Origin: Bacteroidota bacterium
Lineage (GTDB): Bacteria > Bacteroidota > Bacteroidia > M30B66
NCBI GenBank assembly: GCA_027490225.1
Contig: JAIXYK010000031.1
Location: forward strand, 36,531 to 100,530
Direction of reading: 5' to 3'
Length of the DNA: 64,000 nt
Part shown: positions 37,868 through 46,660 of the stretch, piece by piece
Layout of the letters: each line of letters opens with the position of its first letter
Position numbering within the stretch: the first letter of the stretch is position 1
Position numbers and translations under genes: made by a program
Notes under the pieces: generated by a model
The model's input: only the letters and a program-made list of their open reading frames with translations
Databases searched by the model: none
Told to the model about the DNA's origin: nothing

Positions 37868-38146
37868 ATGAAAAAAATAATTGCAATATGCTGCTTTGCT
37901 GCTTTTACTACAGGAGCTATAGCACTTCCATTTGCTGCGGCAACGCAAGGTGTAGAAATTTCTAATTTAGGAGATAAAGACAAAGAGAAAAAAGGCAAAA
38001 ACAAAAAATCTAAAGAGTGCTGCTCAAAAGGTGAAGCTAAATCTTGTCACGGAGAAGGCGCATCTACAGAAGCTAAATCTGAAAAACCTGCTGCTAAGTC
38101 TTGCTGCAGTAAAGATGGTGCTAAAGCAGACGCTCCAAAAAAATAA
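37868..38146 (+). CDS. Small exported Lys/Cys-rich protein
   Basis: The 92-residue protein has a signal peptide (MKKIIAICCFAAFTTGAIA). The mature part is almost only Lys, Glu, Ala, Ser, Gly and Cys, with KDKEKKGKNKKSK followed by ECCSKGEAKSCHGE and KSCCSKDGAK. The CC and C-H pattern could bind metal, but this is inference; no family is recognised. It has its own -7 box and a strong terminator, so it is a stand-alone transcript. Low complexity makes homology searches unreliable. Confidence 0.7.
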   Translation: MKKIIAICCFAAFTTGAIALPFAAATQGVEISNLGDKDKEKKGKNKKSKECCSKGEAKSCHGEGASTEAKSEKPAAKSCCSKDGAKADAPKK

Positions 38147-38167
38147 AATTATTTGCTTATTGAATTT

Positions 38168-38196
38168 AAAAGGGAACAGAAATGTTCCCTTTTTTT
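38168..38196. terminator. Intrinsic terminator with GAAA tetraloop
   Basis: A perfect 8-bp stem AGGGAACA (38171-38178) / TGTTCCCT (38183-38190) is closed by a GAAA loop and followed by a T-run, with A residues before it so that it can also serve the minus strand. It separates the Lys/Cys-rich peptide gene from the convergent yjjG gene, whose stop codon (38197-38195) overlaps the T-run. Confidence 0.9.
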
Positions 38197-38911
38197 ATGA
38201 AGTAAAATGGAGCATTGCGTTTTCAAATTCGAGGTATGAATTTATTTCTACGGTGTTTTCTTTATGAAGAATTATATCTTCACCATGAACATTGTAAAAA
38301 ATAGTTTTCCAGCCAAGTTTTTCTGCAGGCACAATATCTATTTCCCAGTCATCACCAATCATTATACTTTCTTGCATTGATGCACCTGCTTCTTGTAAAG
38401 CCCAATCGAAAATTTCTCGGTTAGGTTTTCTTGCATTTGCGCCATCGCTTGTAATTATCTTTTTAAAATAATGATGGATTTCACAGTTTTTTAATTTGAA
38501 ATTCTGCACATCCTCAAATCCATTGGTTATTATATGTAAATCAAATTTGGAATATAAACTTTCCAATACTGGAATTACATTTGGCATTAATTTCTTTTTA
38601 TATGGAGTAATTGAAAGATATTGTTCTTCTAACAAATCGGCTAACTCCTGATTATCAATATTTAATGATAAAAGTGTCTTGTAAAATCTATTTTTACGCA
38701 GGTAATATTTGTCTACTTTATTCTCTGTAAATAGTGCCCATAAACTTGTATTTTCTTTATGAAATACTTTAATAAAATCTTTTACTGAAAATTCATTAAT
38801 TAATTTATTCTCCACATAATTAGAAAATAAATCATGCAATACTTCATTACAATTAAATTCATAATCCCAAATAGTTCTATCTAAATCGAAGAACAAGTGT
38901 TTTATTTTCAT
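38195..38911 (-). CDS. yjjG: HAD-family hydrolase, YjjG-type noncanonical pyrimidine nucleotidase
   Basis: The 238-residue HAD phosphatase has motif I FFDLDRTIWDY (nucleophile Asp near 10), motif II ITNGFEDVQ, and motifs III/IV KPNREIFDWAL and MIGDDWEIDIVPA. Length and the helical cap match YjjG/YfnB, which dephosphorylate noncanonical pyrimidine nucleotides. It is the last gene of a minus-strand operon, 7 bp after the small membrane protein. Confidence 0.87.
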   Translation of the reverse strand: MKIKHLFFDLDRTIWDYEFNCNEVLHDLFSNYVENKLINEFSVKDFIKVFHKENTSLWALFTENKVDKYYLRKNRFYKTLLSLNIDNQELADLLEEQYLSITPYKKKLMPNVIPVLESLYSKFDLHIITNGFEDVQNFKLKNCEIHHYFKKIITSDGANARKPNREIFDWALQEAGASMQESIMIGDDWEIDIVPAEKLGWKTIFYNVHGEDIILHKENTVEINSYLEFENAMLHFTS

Positions 38912-38918
38912 TATTAAT

Positions 38919-39368
38919 TTATTTAAAGAAAAAAAGTAAACTGCTTAATAAAATTGACCAAAGTAACACTGAAATAGAAAGTGTAAAAATCACTTTTCTT
39001 TTATCTGGGAATAATTTTAAAGCCAGCACTGTTCCAACTGGAATAGAAATAATAGTTGGTGTAATTAAAGCTACTCCTATTAATCCGTAGCTTTTAATTA
39101 TTTTAGTGTAAATTCTGCTTGCTTTGGTAAATCTTCTTTTTGGTTTTGTTTGAATCACTTTAAATCCTAACGAAGAGATTATAAAATCCCAGGCTTGGAA
39201 TATATAATTACTGAAGAAAGAAAAAGCCAATACACCTGAAATACCGCCTGCAGTTGTAAATAAAACAAATGGGATAAATGGCAAATCAAGGGTAGCGAAT
39301 CCTGAAGGAACGGCAACTACAAATTTAACCATGCATAAAAGAAAAATTAATAAATATTTTATTACCAT
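38919..39368 (-). CDS. Small integral membrane protein (small multidrug export-like)
   Basis: The 149-residue protein has about four membrane segments and a basic loop (KPKRRFTKASRIYTKIIKSYG). The line GLIGVALITPTIISIPVGTVLA resembles the putative small multidrug export family (PF06695 type), but the match is weak and the transport role is not proven even for that family. Its start overlaps the glycosyltransferase gene by 7 bp, so the two are probably co-translated. Confidence 0.62.
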   Translation of the reverse strand: MVIKYLLIFLLCMVKFVVAVPSGFATLDLPFIPFVLFTTAGGISGVLAFSFFSNYIFQAWDFIISSLGFKVIQTKPKRRFTKASRIYTKIIKSYGLIGVALITPTIISIPVGTVLALKLFPDKRKVIFTLSISVLLWSILLSSLLFFFK

Positions 39369-40282
39369 TTCTTTACATTTTCAAAATAAAAGGCTAATCT
39401 GTATAAATCAAAAATAAATAAACTGAAATTATCACCCAATAATTTTGATTTCCATTTTTTTTTATTGGATGAAAAATAGAGAGAAGCAAAGGTTTTAATA
39501 ATTGGCTTGCTTAATAATTCCGCCAGATTGGTAAGTTTGCTTTTTACTGGAAATTCAATTTTTTTATGGATGCAAATATTTTTAAGGCGAATAAGATTTA
39601 AAATTGATTCTTCAATTTTATTTAAAAAATCGCTATTTATTTCTAAACCATCATGTATTACAGGATTGTTGATATGCTGAATACTAAATCCCGCATTCAC
39701 TATTTCAGAAGCCCAAAAAGTATCTTCATAACCATAGCCATTCAACTCTTCATTAAATGGAATTTGAAGTAATATGTCTTTATGAGCTACAAAATTATTA
39801 CTCAAGAAGTGTTGAACTGGTTGCTGCATTCTTTGGCTTACATCTATTAACTCGCGCTTTGAAGCCCAGGTCCAATGTAGTCTTAATGATATATTATTGG
39901 GAATTTTTTTTTGATAAATTCTTCCTCCACTAACAACGGTGTTTTCTTTTAAATGTTGAAGAAATGTTTTAACAAGATGTTTGTTTTCCCCAACCTTCCC
40001 ATCACAATCTAAAAACCAACAATAATTAAATGTTGATTTAGTAACTAAATAATTCCTAATTGCTGATCTTCCTTTATTCGTGGTTAAAGCTTCATATTTT
40101 ATTGTTGAATTTGCATTTTCTTCAATAAATTTTCTGTTAATAGCTTCCAATTGCAGGTTGGAAGAGCTATCGTCTACACAAATAATTTCATACGCTAATT
40201 TTAATTCCTCACATTGAAAAGTTATTTCTTTTACTAATTCCCTTATATCATAATTGTATACTGGAATACAAATAGAAATCAT
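39362..40282 (-). CDS. Family 2 glycosyltransferase
   Basis: The 306-residue GT-A enzyme starts MISICIPVYNYDIRELVKE, with ICVDDSSS near 35 (nucleotide-sugar Asp) and CWFLDCDGKVG near 89 (DxD-like). GYGYEDTFWASEIVNAGF near 184 is the ED motif of the catalytic base region. There are no transmembrane segments. Donor and acceptor are unknown. It lies 1 bp after the ftsE-like gene and overlaps the next gene. Confidence 0.9.
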   Translation of the reverse strand: MISICIPVYNYDIRELVKEITFQCEELKLAYEIICVDDSSSNLQLEAINRKFIEENANSTIKYEALTTNKGRSAIRNYLVTKSTFNYCWFLDCDGKVGENKHLVKTFLQHLKENTVVSGGRIYQKKIPNNISLRLHWTWASKRELIDVSQRMQQPVQHFLSNNFVAHKDILLQIPFNEELNGYGYEDTFWASEIVNAGFSIQHINNPVIHDGLEINSDFLNKIEESILNLIRLKNICIHKKIEFPVKSKLTNLAELLSKPIIKTFASLYFSSNKKKWKSKLLGDNFSLFIFDLYRLAFYFENVKKW

Positions 40283-40283
40283 G

Positions 40284-40964
40284 TTATAATAAATTTGAAT
40301 CTATGATTGTGCCTCCATCGCATTTTAAGGTGCGCGCTCGGTGCAATTCAAATAAAGTTAAATCATGGGTTGCTACAATTATGCTACGACCAGTTGCTGC
40401 AATATCTAGTAATAACTGAAGTATTTCTCCAGTAGTTTCTGGGTCAAGATTTCCGGAAGGTTCATCAGCAAGTATCACTTCTGGGTCATTAATTAAAGCT
40501 CTGGCAATGCACAATCTTTGTTGTTCTCCTCCAGATAATTGGTGAGGCATTTTGTGTTTTTTAGTTTGAAGACCAACTTTTGTTAAAACATCATTCAACC
40601 TTTGTTCAAATTCCGCACCTGATTTCCAACCGGTTGATTTTAGTACAAATTTTAAATTATCTTCAACAGTTCTGTCATACAACAATTGAAAATCCTGAAA
40701 AATAATGCCCAATTTTCTTCTTAATAAAGGTATTTCCTTAGATTTTATTTTTTTTAAATCGAAACCTGCAATTTCGCCTTCTCCATTTTTCAGCGGTAAA
40801 TCTGCATATAGCGTTTTTAACAAACTGCTTTTACCACTTCCAGTTTTTCCAATTAAATAAACAAATTCACCTTTTTCAATTTCAAGATTAATATCACTTA
40901 AAACAAGATTGTCGTTTTGAAAAATTGAAATTGATTTTAATGAAATAGTTGTGTCTAGGCCCAT
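40284..40964 (-). CDS. ftsE: FtsE-like ABC transporter ATP-binding protein
   Basis: The 226-residue ATPase has Walker A GKTGSGKS (39-46), the Q-loop line IIFQDFQLL, signature LSGGEQQR, Walker B VILADEPSGNLD and the H-loop ATHD. The FQDFQLL and EPSGNLD lines are typical of FtsE, which with FtsX regulates peptidoglycan hydrolases at the septum. FtsX is not adjacent, as is usual in Bacteroidota. It lies 4 bp after the small 65-residue gene and 1 bp before the glycosyltransferase gene. Confidence 0.87.
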   Translation of the reverse strand: MGLDTTISLKSISIFQNDNLVLSDINLEIEKGEFVYLIGKTGSGKSSLLKTLYADLPLKNGEGEIAGFDLKKIKSKEIPLLRRKLGIIFQDFQLLYDRTVEDNLKFVLKSTGWKSGAEFEQRLNDVLTKVGLQTKKHKMPHQLSGGEQQRLCIARALINDPEVILADEPSGNLDPETTGEILQLLLDIAATGRSIIVATHDLTLFELHRARTLKCDGGTIIDSNLL

Positions 40965-40968
40965 ACTT

Positions 40969-41166
40969 TTAGATTTTTAATATTTTGCCAAAAGGCATTT
41001 CTTCAATGAGCTTTAATAATTCATCTTTTCTATCTCCTAAGCCAATTTTATCTAGGGTTTTCTCTGGTCTGTCGACTCTAAAATATGCTTTCAAAGTAAA
41101 GTTATCATCTCGTATTTGAATGTAATCTGGAATCTTTGCTTTACCTTTTATTTTTAAAATATGCAT
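40969..41166 (-). CDS. Conserved small protein preceding ftsE
   Basis: The 65-residue basic protein includes KIPDYIQIRDDNFTLKAYFR, DRPEKTLDKIGL and ends EMPFGKILKI. It has no signal peptide or membrane segment. It is tightly spaced to ftsE (4 bp), which supports a real gene. I recall homologues in the same place in other Bacteroidota, but no function. It should not be taken for an aldolase despite such names in automatic annotation. Confidence 0.75.
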   Translation of the reverse strand: MHILKIKGKAKIPDYIQIRDDNFTLKAYFRVDRPEKTLDKIGLGDRKDELLKLIEEMPFGKILKI

Positions 41167-41203
41167 GCAATTTTACTTTGGCACGAAGATATAAAATCCA
41201 ACT

Positions 41204-42241
41204 TTATAAATGCTTGTTTATTAATTGTTCAACTTTCAAAGAAAAAGCATCAATATCTTGCTGAGTGGTGTCCCAACTGCACATTAATCTTACTTCGTTT
41301 GTAAATTCATTCCATACATAAAATGGAAATTCTTCTTGTAACAATGGAATTATTTGTGGTGGAAAAATTGCAAAAATAGCGTTCACTTCAACAGGCTGTG
41401 TGATGATAATTTCCTTAAATTTTAACAATGATTTTTCTAAAGCTTTCGCCATTCTATTTGAATGAACGGCCATATTTAGCCATAAATCATCTTTAAAGAA
41501 AGCTGAAAATTGTGCAGAAATAAACCTCATTTTAGAGGCCAATTGTGCATTTTGCTTTCTTTGATACATGGTAGATTTTGCTAAATCAGGATTTAAAAAA
41601 ATAACCGCTTCACCCATCATCATTCCATTTTTTGTTCCTCCAAAACTCATCACATCAATACCAGCCTCTTTTGTGAATTCAATTGGAGATTTCCCTAAAG
41701 CAGCTGCAGCATTTGATACACGTGCCCCATCCATGTGAACATAGAGATTTTCTTCTTTCGCAATATTAGTTATTGCCTTTATTTCTTCAATAGAATATAT
41801 TGTTCCATATTCAGTGGATTGTGTAATTGAAATTAGTTTTGGTTGCACATGATGTTCAACGCCTCTTCCAATTAATAATGGTTTAATTTGATTCGCATTT
41901 ATTTTGCCATTTATAGATGGAATTGTAATTAATTTTGATTGTAAAAATCTTTCAGGTGCGCCAGCTTCATCTGTATGAATATGCGCAACATCACTGCAAA
42001 TTATTGCTTCATAAGATCTTAAACATCCTTGCAGCCCAATTACATTCGCACCTGTTCCTGAAAAAACAAAGAATACTTCTGCTTGATTACCGAAAATTTG
42101 TTTGATATCAGAAATTGCTTTCTCAGTTATATGATCATGTCCATAACCCTTAACATGTCCATGGTTTACTTCAACAATTGCATCCATTATTTGTGGATGA
42201 ATACCCGAACAATTGTCGGAAGCAAAAAATCTACTATTCAT
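41204..42241 (-). CDS. Low-specificity L-threonine aldolase-type PLP enzyme
   Basis: The 345-residue fold-type I PLP enzyme has FFASDNCSGIHPQIMDAI at the N-terminus, FVFSGTGANVIGLQ near 58 (PLP phosphate), YVHMDGARVSNAAAAL near 167 (Asp171 binds the pyridine N) and MSFGGTKNGMMMGEA near 198, with Lys204 the Schiff-base lysine. It cleaves L-threonine or allo-threonine to glycine and acetaldehyde, or acts on related beta-hydroxy amino acids. It is near the start of the 42.8-38.2 kb minus-strand operon, 2 bp after the gene upstream. Confidence 0.9.
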   Translation of the reverse strand: MNSRFFASDNCSGIHPQIMDAIVEVNHGHVKGYGHDHITEKAISDIKQIFGNQAEVFFVFSGTGANVIGLQGCLRSYEAIICSDVAHIHTDEAGAPERFLQSKLITIPSINGKINANQIKPLLIGRGVEHHVQPKLISITQSTEYGTIYSIEEIKAITNIAKEENLYVHMDGARVSNAAAALGKSPIEFTKEAGIDVMSFGGTKNGMMMGEAVIFLNPDLAKSTMYQRKQNAQLASKMRFISAQFSAFFKDDLWLNMAVHSNRMAKALEKSLLKFKEIIITQPVEVNAIFAIFPPQIIPLLQEEFPFYVWNEFTNEVRLMCSWDTTQQDIDAFSLKVEQLINKHL

Positions 42242-42243
42242 AA

Positions 42244-42846
42244 TTAAAATTTAATATTCATTCCTAATTGACCTTTGCTAATAAAAAACAAGTTCATAGT
42301 TTCTTTAAGTCTACTTGAATTTGAAGTCTCAATTAAGTAAAAACTTAAGTCGAACAAAAACAGAAAAGTTCCTTGCAAAATTAAACTTCTTCCTATTCCT
42401 CTGAACCTGTTAAATTCTTTAATGTATTCGAAGTTTCTAGCTCGTTCTAGCAGCCAAAGTCCCCCAAAAATATATGAAACATCTAAACCTGAATTAAATA
42501 AAAGCGATTTTTCTAATTTTATTTGTTTTTGAAGCACATCCATTGCCGTTAATCCGGGCTCTTCTTTGCGTGTATTTAAATATCCCAATGTTGATATACT
42601 TAGGTTAAAAACATTCCAAGCAACATTCATTTGATTGAAATACTCGTCTTCTCCTTGAGCATTACTTTTTAAGGCCAAACCAGTTACAATATTTGCAACT
42701 GACCAACCTGCAAGCACCTGCATTCCTGTTTTTTGTCGATGTATTCTATCAATGTCGTAAAAATAAAAAGTACTGTCCATTTGACCATGCAAATGAAAAG
42801 AAAGAAAAACCAGAAATAAAATTGAATAACGAATTTTACTTTTCAT
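42244..42846 (-). CDS. Exported/membrane protein of unknown function (DUF6992-like)
   Basis: The 200-residue protein has a signal peptide (ending FHLHGQ). Four hydrophobic stretches follow, with the lines GMQVLAGWSVANIVTGL and FNQMNVAWNVFNLSISTLG, and the C-terminal ILQGTFLFLFDLSFYLIE. This resembles a Bacteroidota family that I believe is called DUF6992, but I am not certain of the name. It lies 2 bp before the threonine aldolase gene and probably starts the operon. Confidence 0.68.
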   Translation of the reverse strand: MKSKIRYSILFLVFLSFHLHGQMDSTFYFYDIDRIHRQKTGMQVLAGWSVANIVTGLALKSNAQGEDEYFNQMNVAWNVFNLSISTLGYLNTRKEEPGLTAMDVLQKQIKLEKSLLFNSGLDVSYIFGGLWLLERARNFEYIKEFNRFRGIGRSLILQGTFLFLFDLSFYLIETSNSSRLKETMNLFFISKGQLGMNIKF

Positions 42847-42940
42847 TTATTTATAACAACCTATTTTAATATTCAATCGAATTATTATTTAAGGTTGATT
42901 TGAATGATTTAATTTAATTATAATTTAAAAGATAATAAAC

Positions 42941-44053
42941 TTACCTTTTTGAGTCAGCATATGTGTAGATTTCTAATCTTGCAGGGCAATCACCTTCTGA
43001 AAAAGAACAGATATACGTATACATATGATTATAAACTCTCTTTTCGCTATAAGGCGAAACTTCTAATGCATCAATTGACCAATAAGTTGTTTCAATATAA
43101 GGATCGCCTTCTGCAGGTCTGTATACGTATCTTTTAACTCCGTCAGGTAGTCTGTCTACTAATTTTTCAGTAACGTAAATTTTCGCATACCAAGCCTTAC
43201 CTGAGTAGATATTGAAACTTTGCATTCTATCATATAAACCTGCAATACTTAACAAAGGAAGTATGGTGAAAAACGCTAAAGTTACCTGGTGATAATAGAA
43301 CTTTTTAGACCAAAATAAATTTTTAACCTCAAATTTTGTATTGTAGAATAATATAAAACTAAAAAATGCCATTGCTATATTGTAGGGAAGAATAACATGA
43401 TTCCAGTCATTTCCCATTGGGCTCAATGCGTAAAAAAGAAATAGTTGTATTGCAATAGCGACGTAAACGGCAATGTTTCTGGATTTTTCAAAAAGGAGTG
43501 CTATTCCTGTTAAGATATTCAATGCTGCAAAAACAAATCCACTTTCTAATATGTAAGGCTCCATTTTAGCTGGAAATTTGTCGGCTAAAGGCAAAGCCAT
43601 CCAAGGGAAAATTGAATCTGTAAATACAGTATTAAACTCTTGAAAACCGCTCCATATAAAAAACGTGACAATAATTAATCGGAATACATTTAATAATTCT
43701 TCTGTATTTGATGGGTAAAATAATAATCCAAATACCATCAGTAAATATTGAACATTATAAGGCTGCCAGCGCATTTGGTCGCCCACCATTAAAAATGAGA
43801 ATAAAGCAATAAGGGCAATTTTTGTATTTTTATTTTCAAGATAAATTACTTGATAAATTGCAAGGACTATTAAAATACTGTAAAATATATAATCGATAGG
43901 GGAGGGAATATTCGGTATTCCTTCAAATAATGGAATTACAGGAAAATTCCTGTCCGTCATCCAAACTTTAGTCGAAAGTAGCCATGTGCTTAATGTTGCC
44001 AGTAATAAAACCCTGAAAGTCCATTGTATGCGTGAAAGCGAATTCTCAATCAT
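42941..44053 (-). CDS. Multi-pass membrane protein of unknown function
   Basis: The 370-residue protein has about eight transmembrane helices up to residue 270, then a soluble tail of about 100 residues rich in Tyr (YVYRPAEGDPYIETTYW, YTYICSFSEGDCPARLEIYTYADSKR as pieces) with two Cys. The DQMRWQPYNVQYLL line and layout recall HTTM/gamma-carboxylase-like membrane proteins, but I see no decisive motif. It is a single gene with a good promoter at 44073-44102, divergent from mqnB. Confidence 0.68.
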   Translation of the reverse strand: MIENSLSRIQWTFRVLLLATLSTWLLSTKVWMTDRNFPVIPLFEGIPNIPSPIDYIFYSILIVLAIYQVIYLENKNTKIALIALFSFLMVGDQMRWQPYNVQYLLMVFGLLFYPSNTEELLNVFRLIIVTFFIWSGFQEFNTVFTDSIFPWMALPLADKFPAKMEPYILESGFVFAALNILTGIALLFEKSRNIAVYVAIAIQLFLFYALSPMGNDWNHVILPYNIAMAFFSFILFYNTKFEVKNLFWSKKFYYHQVTLAFFTILPLLSIAGLYDRMQSFNIYSGKAWYAKIYVTEKLVDRLPDGVKRYVYRPAEGDPYIETTYWSIDALEVSPYSEKRVYNHMYTYICSFSEGDCPARLEIYTYADSKR

Positions 44054-44072
44054 CTATCTCTAAAATGTGCCA

Positions 44073-44102
44073 CAAATTTAGTATTCTGATTGGTTTTTCC
44101 AA
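44073..44102 (-). promoter_or_regulatory. Promoter (TTG-N19-TAAATTTG) of the multi-pass membrane protein gene
   Basis: On the minus strand TTG (44102-44100), a 19-bp spacer and TAAATTTG (44080-44073) form the canonical Bacteroidota sigma-factor promoter. The start codon is at 44053, giving a leader of about 16 nt. Confidence 0.65.
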
Positions 44103-44135
44103 GTGTTATGATACTTCTATATTCACAATAATTTA

Positions 44136-44143
44136 TAATTTTG
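44136..44143 (+). promoter_or_regulatory. -7 box (TAATTTTG) directly before mqnB
   Basis: An exact TAnnTTTG whose G lies 4 bp before ATG 44147. If used, transcription would start at or next to the A of the start codon (leaderless mRNA). Confidence 0.45.
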
Positions 44144-44146
44144 AAA

Positions 44147-44788
44147 ATGCGAATTTTAATAGTTGCTGCAACACTAAAAGAAGTTGCTTTTTTAGAAACA
44201 GCCGCCCAAAAAGGCAGATTCAAAAACGATGTTTTATTTTGTATTACAGGAGTAGGCCTTGTTCCTACTGTGTTTACACTCACTAAATATTTGTCGAATG
44301 ATAACAAATTTGATTTGATATTAAATCTTGGAATTGCTGGTACAACCAATAGAAAACTTTCTATTGGTGATGTTTTAGAGGTAGAAAGTGATAGTTTTTA
44401 TGATTGGGGAGCAGAAGATAATGCTAACTTTATTTCAGTTTTCGATTTAGGGCTACTTAATAAAAATGACTTTCCATTTGTAAACGGAAAGTTATTCTCA
44501 ACATTTAAATCTGCATTTCCATTAAGAAAAGTTAATTCAATTACAGTTCAATTGGTGCATGGTAATTCAATGAGTATTGACAAATTGTTAGCTAGGGAAG
44601 GGACTACAGCTTTAGAATCGATGGAGGGAGCAGCAGTTTTTTATGTTTCTAGTCAATATAAATTGCCTGTGATGCAAATACGATCAATTTCAAATTATGT
44701 TGAACCAAGAAATAGGAGTAATTGGAATATTGAACTGGCCATAAACAATTTAAATACATCTGTTCTTAATTTCTTGGATTCGATATAA
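44147..44788 (+). CDS. mqnB: Futalosine hydrolase
   Basis: From ATG 44147 (MRILIVAATLKE) the protein has 213 residues; the frame also opens at a TTG 6 bp earlier. It is a nucleoside-phosphorylase-fold hydrolase with GVGLVPTVFTLTKYL, LILNLGIAGT, DWGAEDN near 89 and the base-binding ESMEGAAVFYV near 160, then IRSISNYVEPRNRSNW, the diagnostic MqnB ending. It splits futalosine to dehypoxanthine futalosine and hypoxanthine in the alternative menaquinone pathway. No other mqn genes are in the window. Confidence 0.93.
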   Translation: MRILIVAATLKEVAFLETAAQKGRFKNDVLFCITGVGLVPTVFTLTKYLSNDNKFDLILNLGIAGTTNRKLSIGDVLEVESDSFYDWGAEDNANFISVFDLGLLNKNDFPFVNGKLFSTFKSAFPLRKVNSITVQLVHGNSMSIDKLLAREGTTALESMEGAAVFYVSSQYKLPVMQIRSISNYVEPRNRSNWNIELAINNLNTSVLNFLDSI

Positions 44789-44831
44789 TTGAGGCAACTT
44801 AATTTAAACCATATTTCTACATTAACTCAAG

Positions 44832-44839
44832 TATCTTTG
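44832..44839 (+). promoter_or_regulatory. -7 box (TATCTTTG) of rsmG
   Basis: An exact TAnnTTTG followed by CGC, 22 bp before the rsmG ATG. Confidence 0.5.
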
Positions 44840-44861
44840 CGCTTGAAACTATTTGTAAAAA

Positions 44862-45509
44862 ATGAAAGAAGCCAGCAATTTGATATTTAATTATTTTCCA
44901 GACCTTACTGATAGCCAGCAAAAACAAATTATTCAATTATATGATTTATATGTTGAATGGAATGCTCAGATAAATGTAATTTCACGAAAAGACATAGATG
45001 AACTTTACTTCAAACATGTTTTGCATAGTCTGGCAATAGCAAGATTCACAAGTTTCAAACCTGGGGCCCGAATACTCGATGTTGGAACTGGTGGCGGTTT
45101 TCCTGGAATTCCATTGGCTATTTATTTTCCTGAAACAGAATTCGTTTTAGTAGATTCGATAGCAAAAAAAATTAAAGTGGTTGATGCAATTAGCGAAGGA
45201 ATTGGAATGAAGAATGTAAAGACTCAAATTGGCAGAGCAGAAAAAGTAGAGGGTAAATTTGATTTTATTGTTTCAAGAGCTGTGGCTCCTGTTCAAGAAA
45301 TAATTCAATGGACGGAAAACAAACTATCTAAAAACAATAATCATAATATAGTTAATGGCTGGATATTTTTAAAAGGTGGTGATTTAATTGAAGAAGCAAG
45401 TGTTACAAAAAAGAAATTTCAAATTCTACCACTCCAAACTTGGTTCGATGAAGAATTCTTTTTAACAAAGAGAATTGTCTATGTTATGAATAAGAAAATA
45501 TCTGCTTAA
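44862..45509 (+). CDS. rsmG: 16S rRNA (guanine(527)-N7)-methyltransferase RsmG
   Basis: The 215-residue SAM-dependent enzyme has LYVEWNAQINVISRKD near 28, KHVLHSLAI (51-59), SAM motif I DVGTGGGFPGIPLA (about 73-86), VDSIAKKI and SRAVAPV near 138. It methylates G527 in the 530 loop of 16S rRNA; loss gives low-level streptomycin resistance in other bacteria. It has its own -7 box and is convergent with fbp, with only a weak AT-rich hairpin between them. Confidence 0.96.
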   Translation: MKEASNLIFNYFPDLTDSQQKQIIQLYDLYVEWNAQINVISRKDIDELYFKHVLHSLAIARFTSFKPGARILDVGTGGGFPGIPLAIYFPETEFVLVDSIAKKIKVVDAISEGIGMKNVKTQIGRAEKVEGKFDFIVSRAVAPVQEIIQWTENKLSKNNNHNIVNGWIFLKGGDLIEEASVTKKKFQILPLQTWFDEEFFLTKRIVYVMNKKISA

Positions 45510-45522
45510 AAAAACTAATTCT

Positions 45523-46581
45523 TTAGTTCACTGATTTTGCATTGTATTGGGGCTGCATATTTTCATCAGAAAACTCATGCAAAAATTTCATTGACTCGTT
45601 TACCATACTTTCAGAACCAACATATAATGGTACTCTTTGATGAATGTCTAATGGTTTTATTTCAAGTATATCTTTATAACCATCCGTCGCTTTTCCACCT
45701 GCTTGTTCGGCAATCATAGCCATTGGGTTGGCTTCATAAATCAATCTTAATTTTCCTTTTGGCGAATTTAATGTTGTAGGATAAATATAAATTCCACCTT
45801 TAATTAAATTTCTGTGAAAATCACTTACTAAAGAACCGATATATCTTAACGTGTAGGGTTTGTTATTGGCTTTGTCATCAGCCTGGCAATTTTTTATATA
45901 TTTTTTTATGCCCTCAGGAAAATGAATAAAATTACCTTGATTAACAGAATAAATATTCCCTTTTTTAGGAATTCGCATTTCGGGGTGTGATAGACAAAAT
46001 TCTCCAATAGAAGGATCTAAAGTAAAACCATTTACACCATTACCTGTAGTATAAACAAGCATTGTAGAAGAACCATAAACGATATACCCGGCGGCAACCT
46101 GATCTGAACCGTGTTGAAGAAAATCTTCAACTGTAGCTGGACCGTTTTTAGTTTTTCTTCTGTAAATTGAGAAAATAGTTCCAACAGAGACATTTACATC
46201 AATGTTAGAAGATCCATCTAGCGGATCCATACAAACTACATATTTTCCATTGACCGTAGAATGATTATCAAATAGAATAATGTCATCATTTTCTTCCGAA
46301 GCAACTCCTGCGCATTCTCCCCCAGAAGCCAATGCTGCTAGAAATTGCTCATTTGCAAAAACGTCTAACTTTTTTTGTGATTCACCCTGTATGTTATCAG
46401 TTCCAGCTTCACCAAGGATATTTACTAATCCTGCTTTATTTACTTCTCTATTTACAATTTTAGCTGCAATACTAATATCACTTAATAAGCTAGACAATTC
46501 TCCTTTAGCATAGGGGAAATCTGCTTGTCTTTCGATAATAAATTCTCCAAGTGTTACTAAATTGCGGCTCGGGCGATACAT
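45523..46581 (-). CDS. fbp: Class 1 fructose-1,6-bisphosphatase
   Basis: The 352-residue enzyme is of class I type, with ASEENDD near 94 (metal-binding Glu), [20 protein letters not shown] at 118-137 (metal site), [20 protein letters not shown] and [18 protein letters not shown]. It hydrolyses fructose-1,6-bisphosphate in gluconeogenesis. The -7 box at 46604-46611 leaves a leader of about 18 nt. Confidence 0.96.
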   Translation of the reverse strand: MYRPSRNLVTLGEFIIERQADFPYAKGELSSLLSDISIAAKIVNREVNKAGLVNILGEAGTDNIQGESQKKLDVFANEQFLAALASGGECAGVASEENDDIILFDNHSTVNGKYVVCMDPLDGSSNIDVNVSVGTIFSIYRRKTKNGPATVEDFLQHGSDQVAAGYIVYGSSTMLVYTTGNGVNGFTLDPSIGEFCLSHPEMRIPKKGNIYSVNQGNFIHFPEGIKKYIKNCQADDKANNKPYTLRYIGSLVSDFHRNLIKGGIYIYPTTLNSPKGKLRLIYEANPMAMIAEQAGGKATDGYKDILEIKPLDIHQRVPLYVGSESMVNESMKFLHEFSDENMQPQYNAKSVN

Positions 46582-46603
46582 AGAAAAATATTATGGGTTG
46601 TGG

Positions 46604-46611
46604 CAAAGGTA
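46604..46611 (-). promoter_or_regulatory. -7 box (TACCTTTG) of fbp
   Basis: An exact TAnnTTTG followed by CC on the minus strand, 23 bp before the fbp ATG. Confidence 0.5.
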
Positions 46612-46660
46612 AAAAAATACCACTGTGTTACTTATTTTTACATGCTATTTTAAGAAAATG

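Noticed and set aside
45510..45536. AACTAA/TTAGTT hairpin between rsmG and fbp as a terminator
   Set aside because: Only six A/T-rich pairs and no G/C core; too weak to call.
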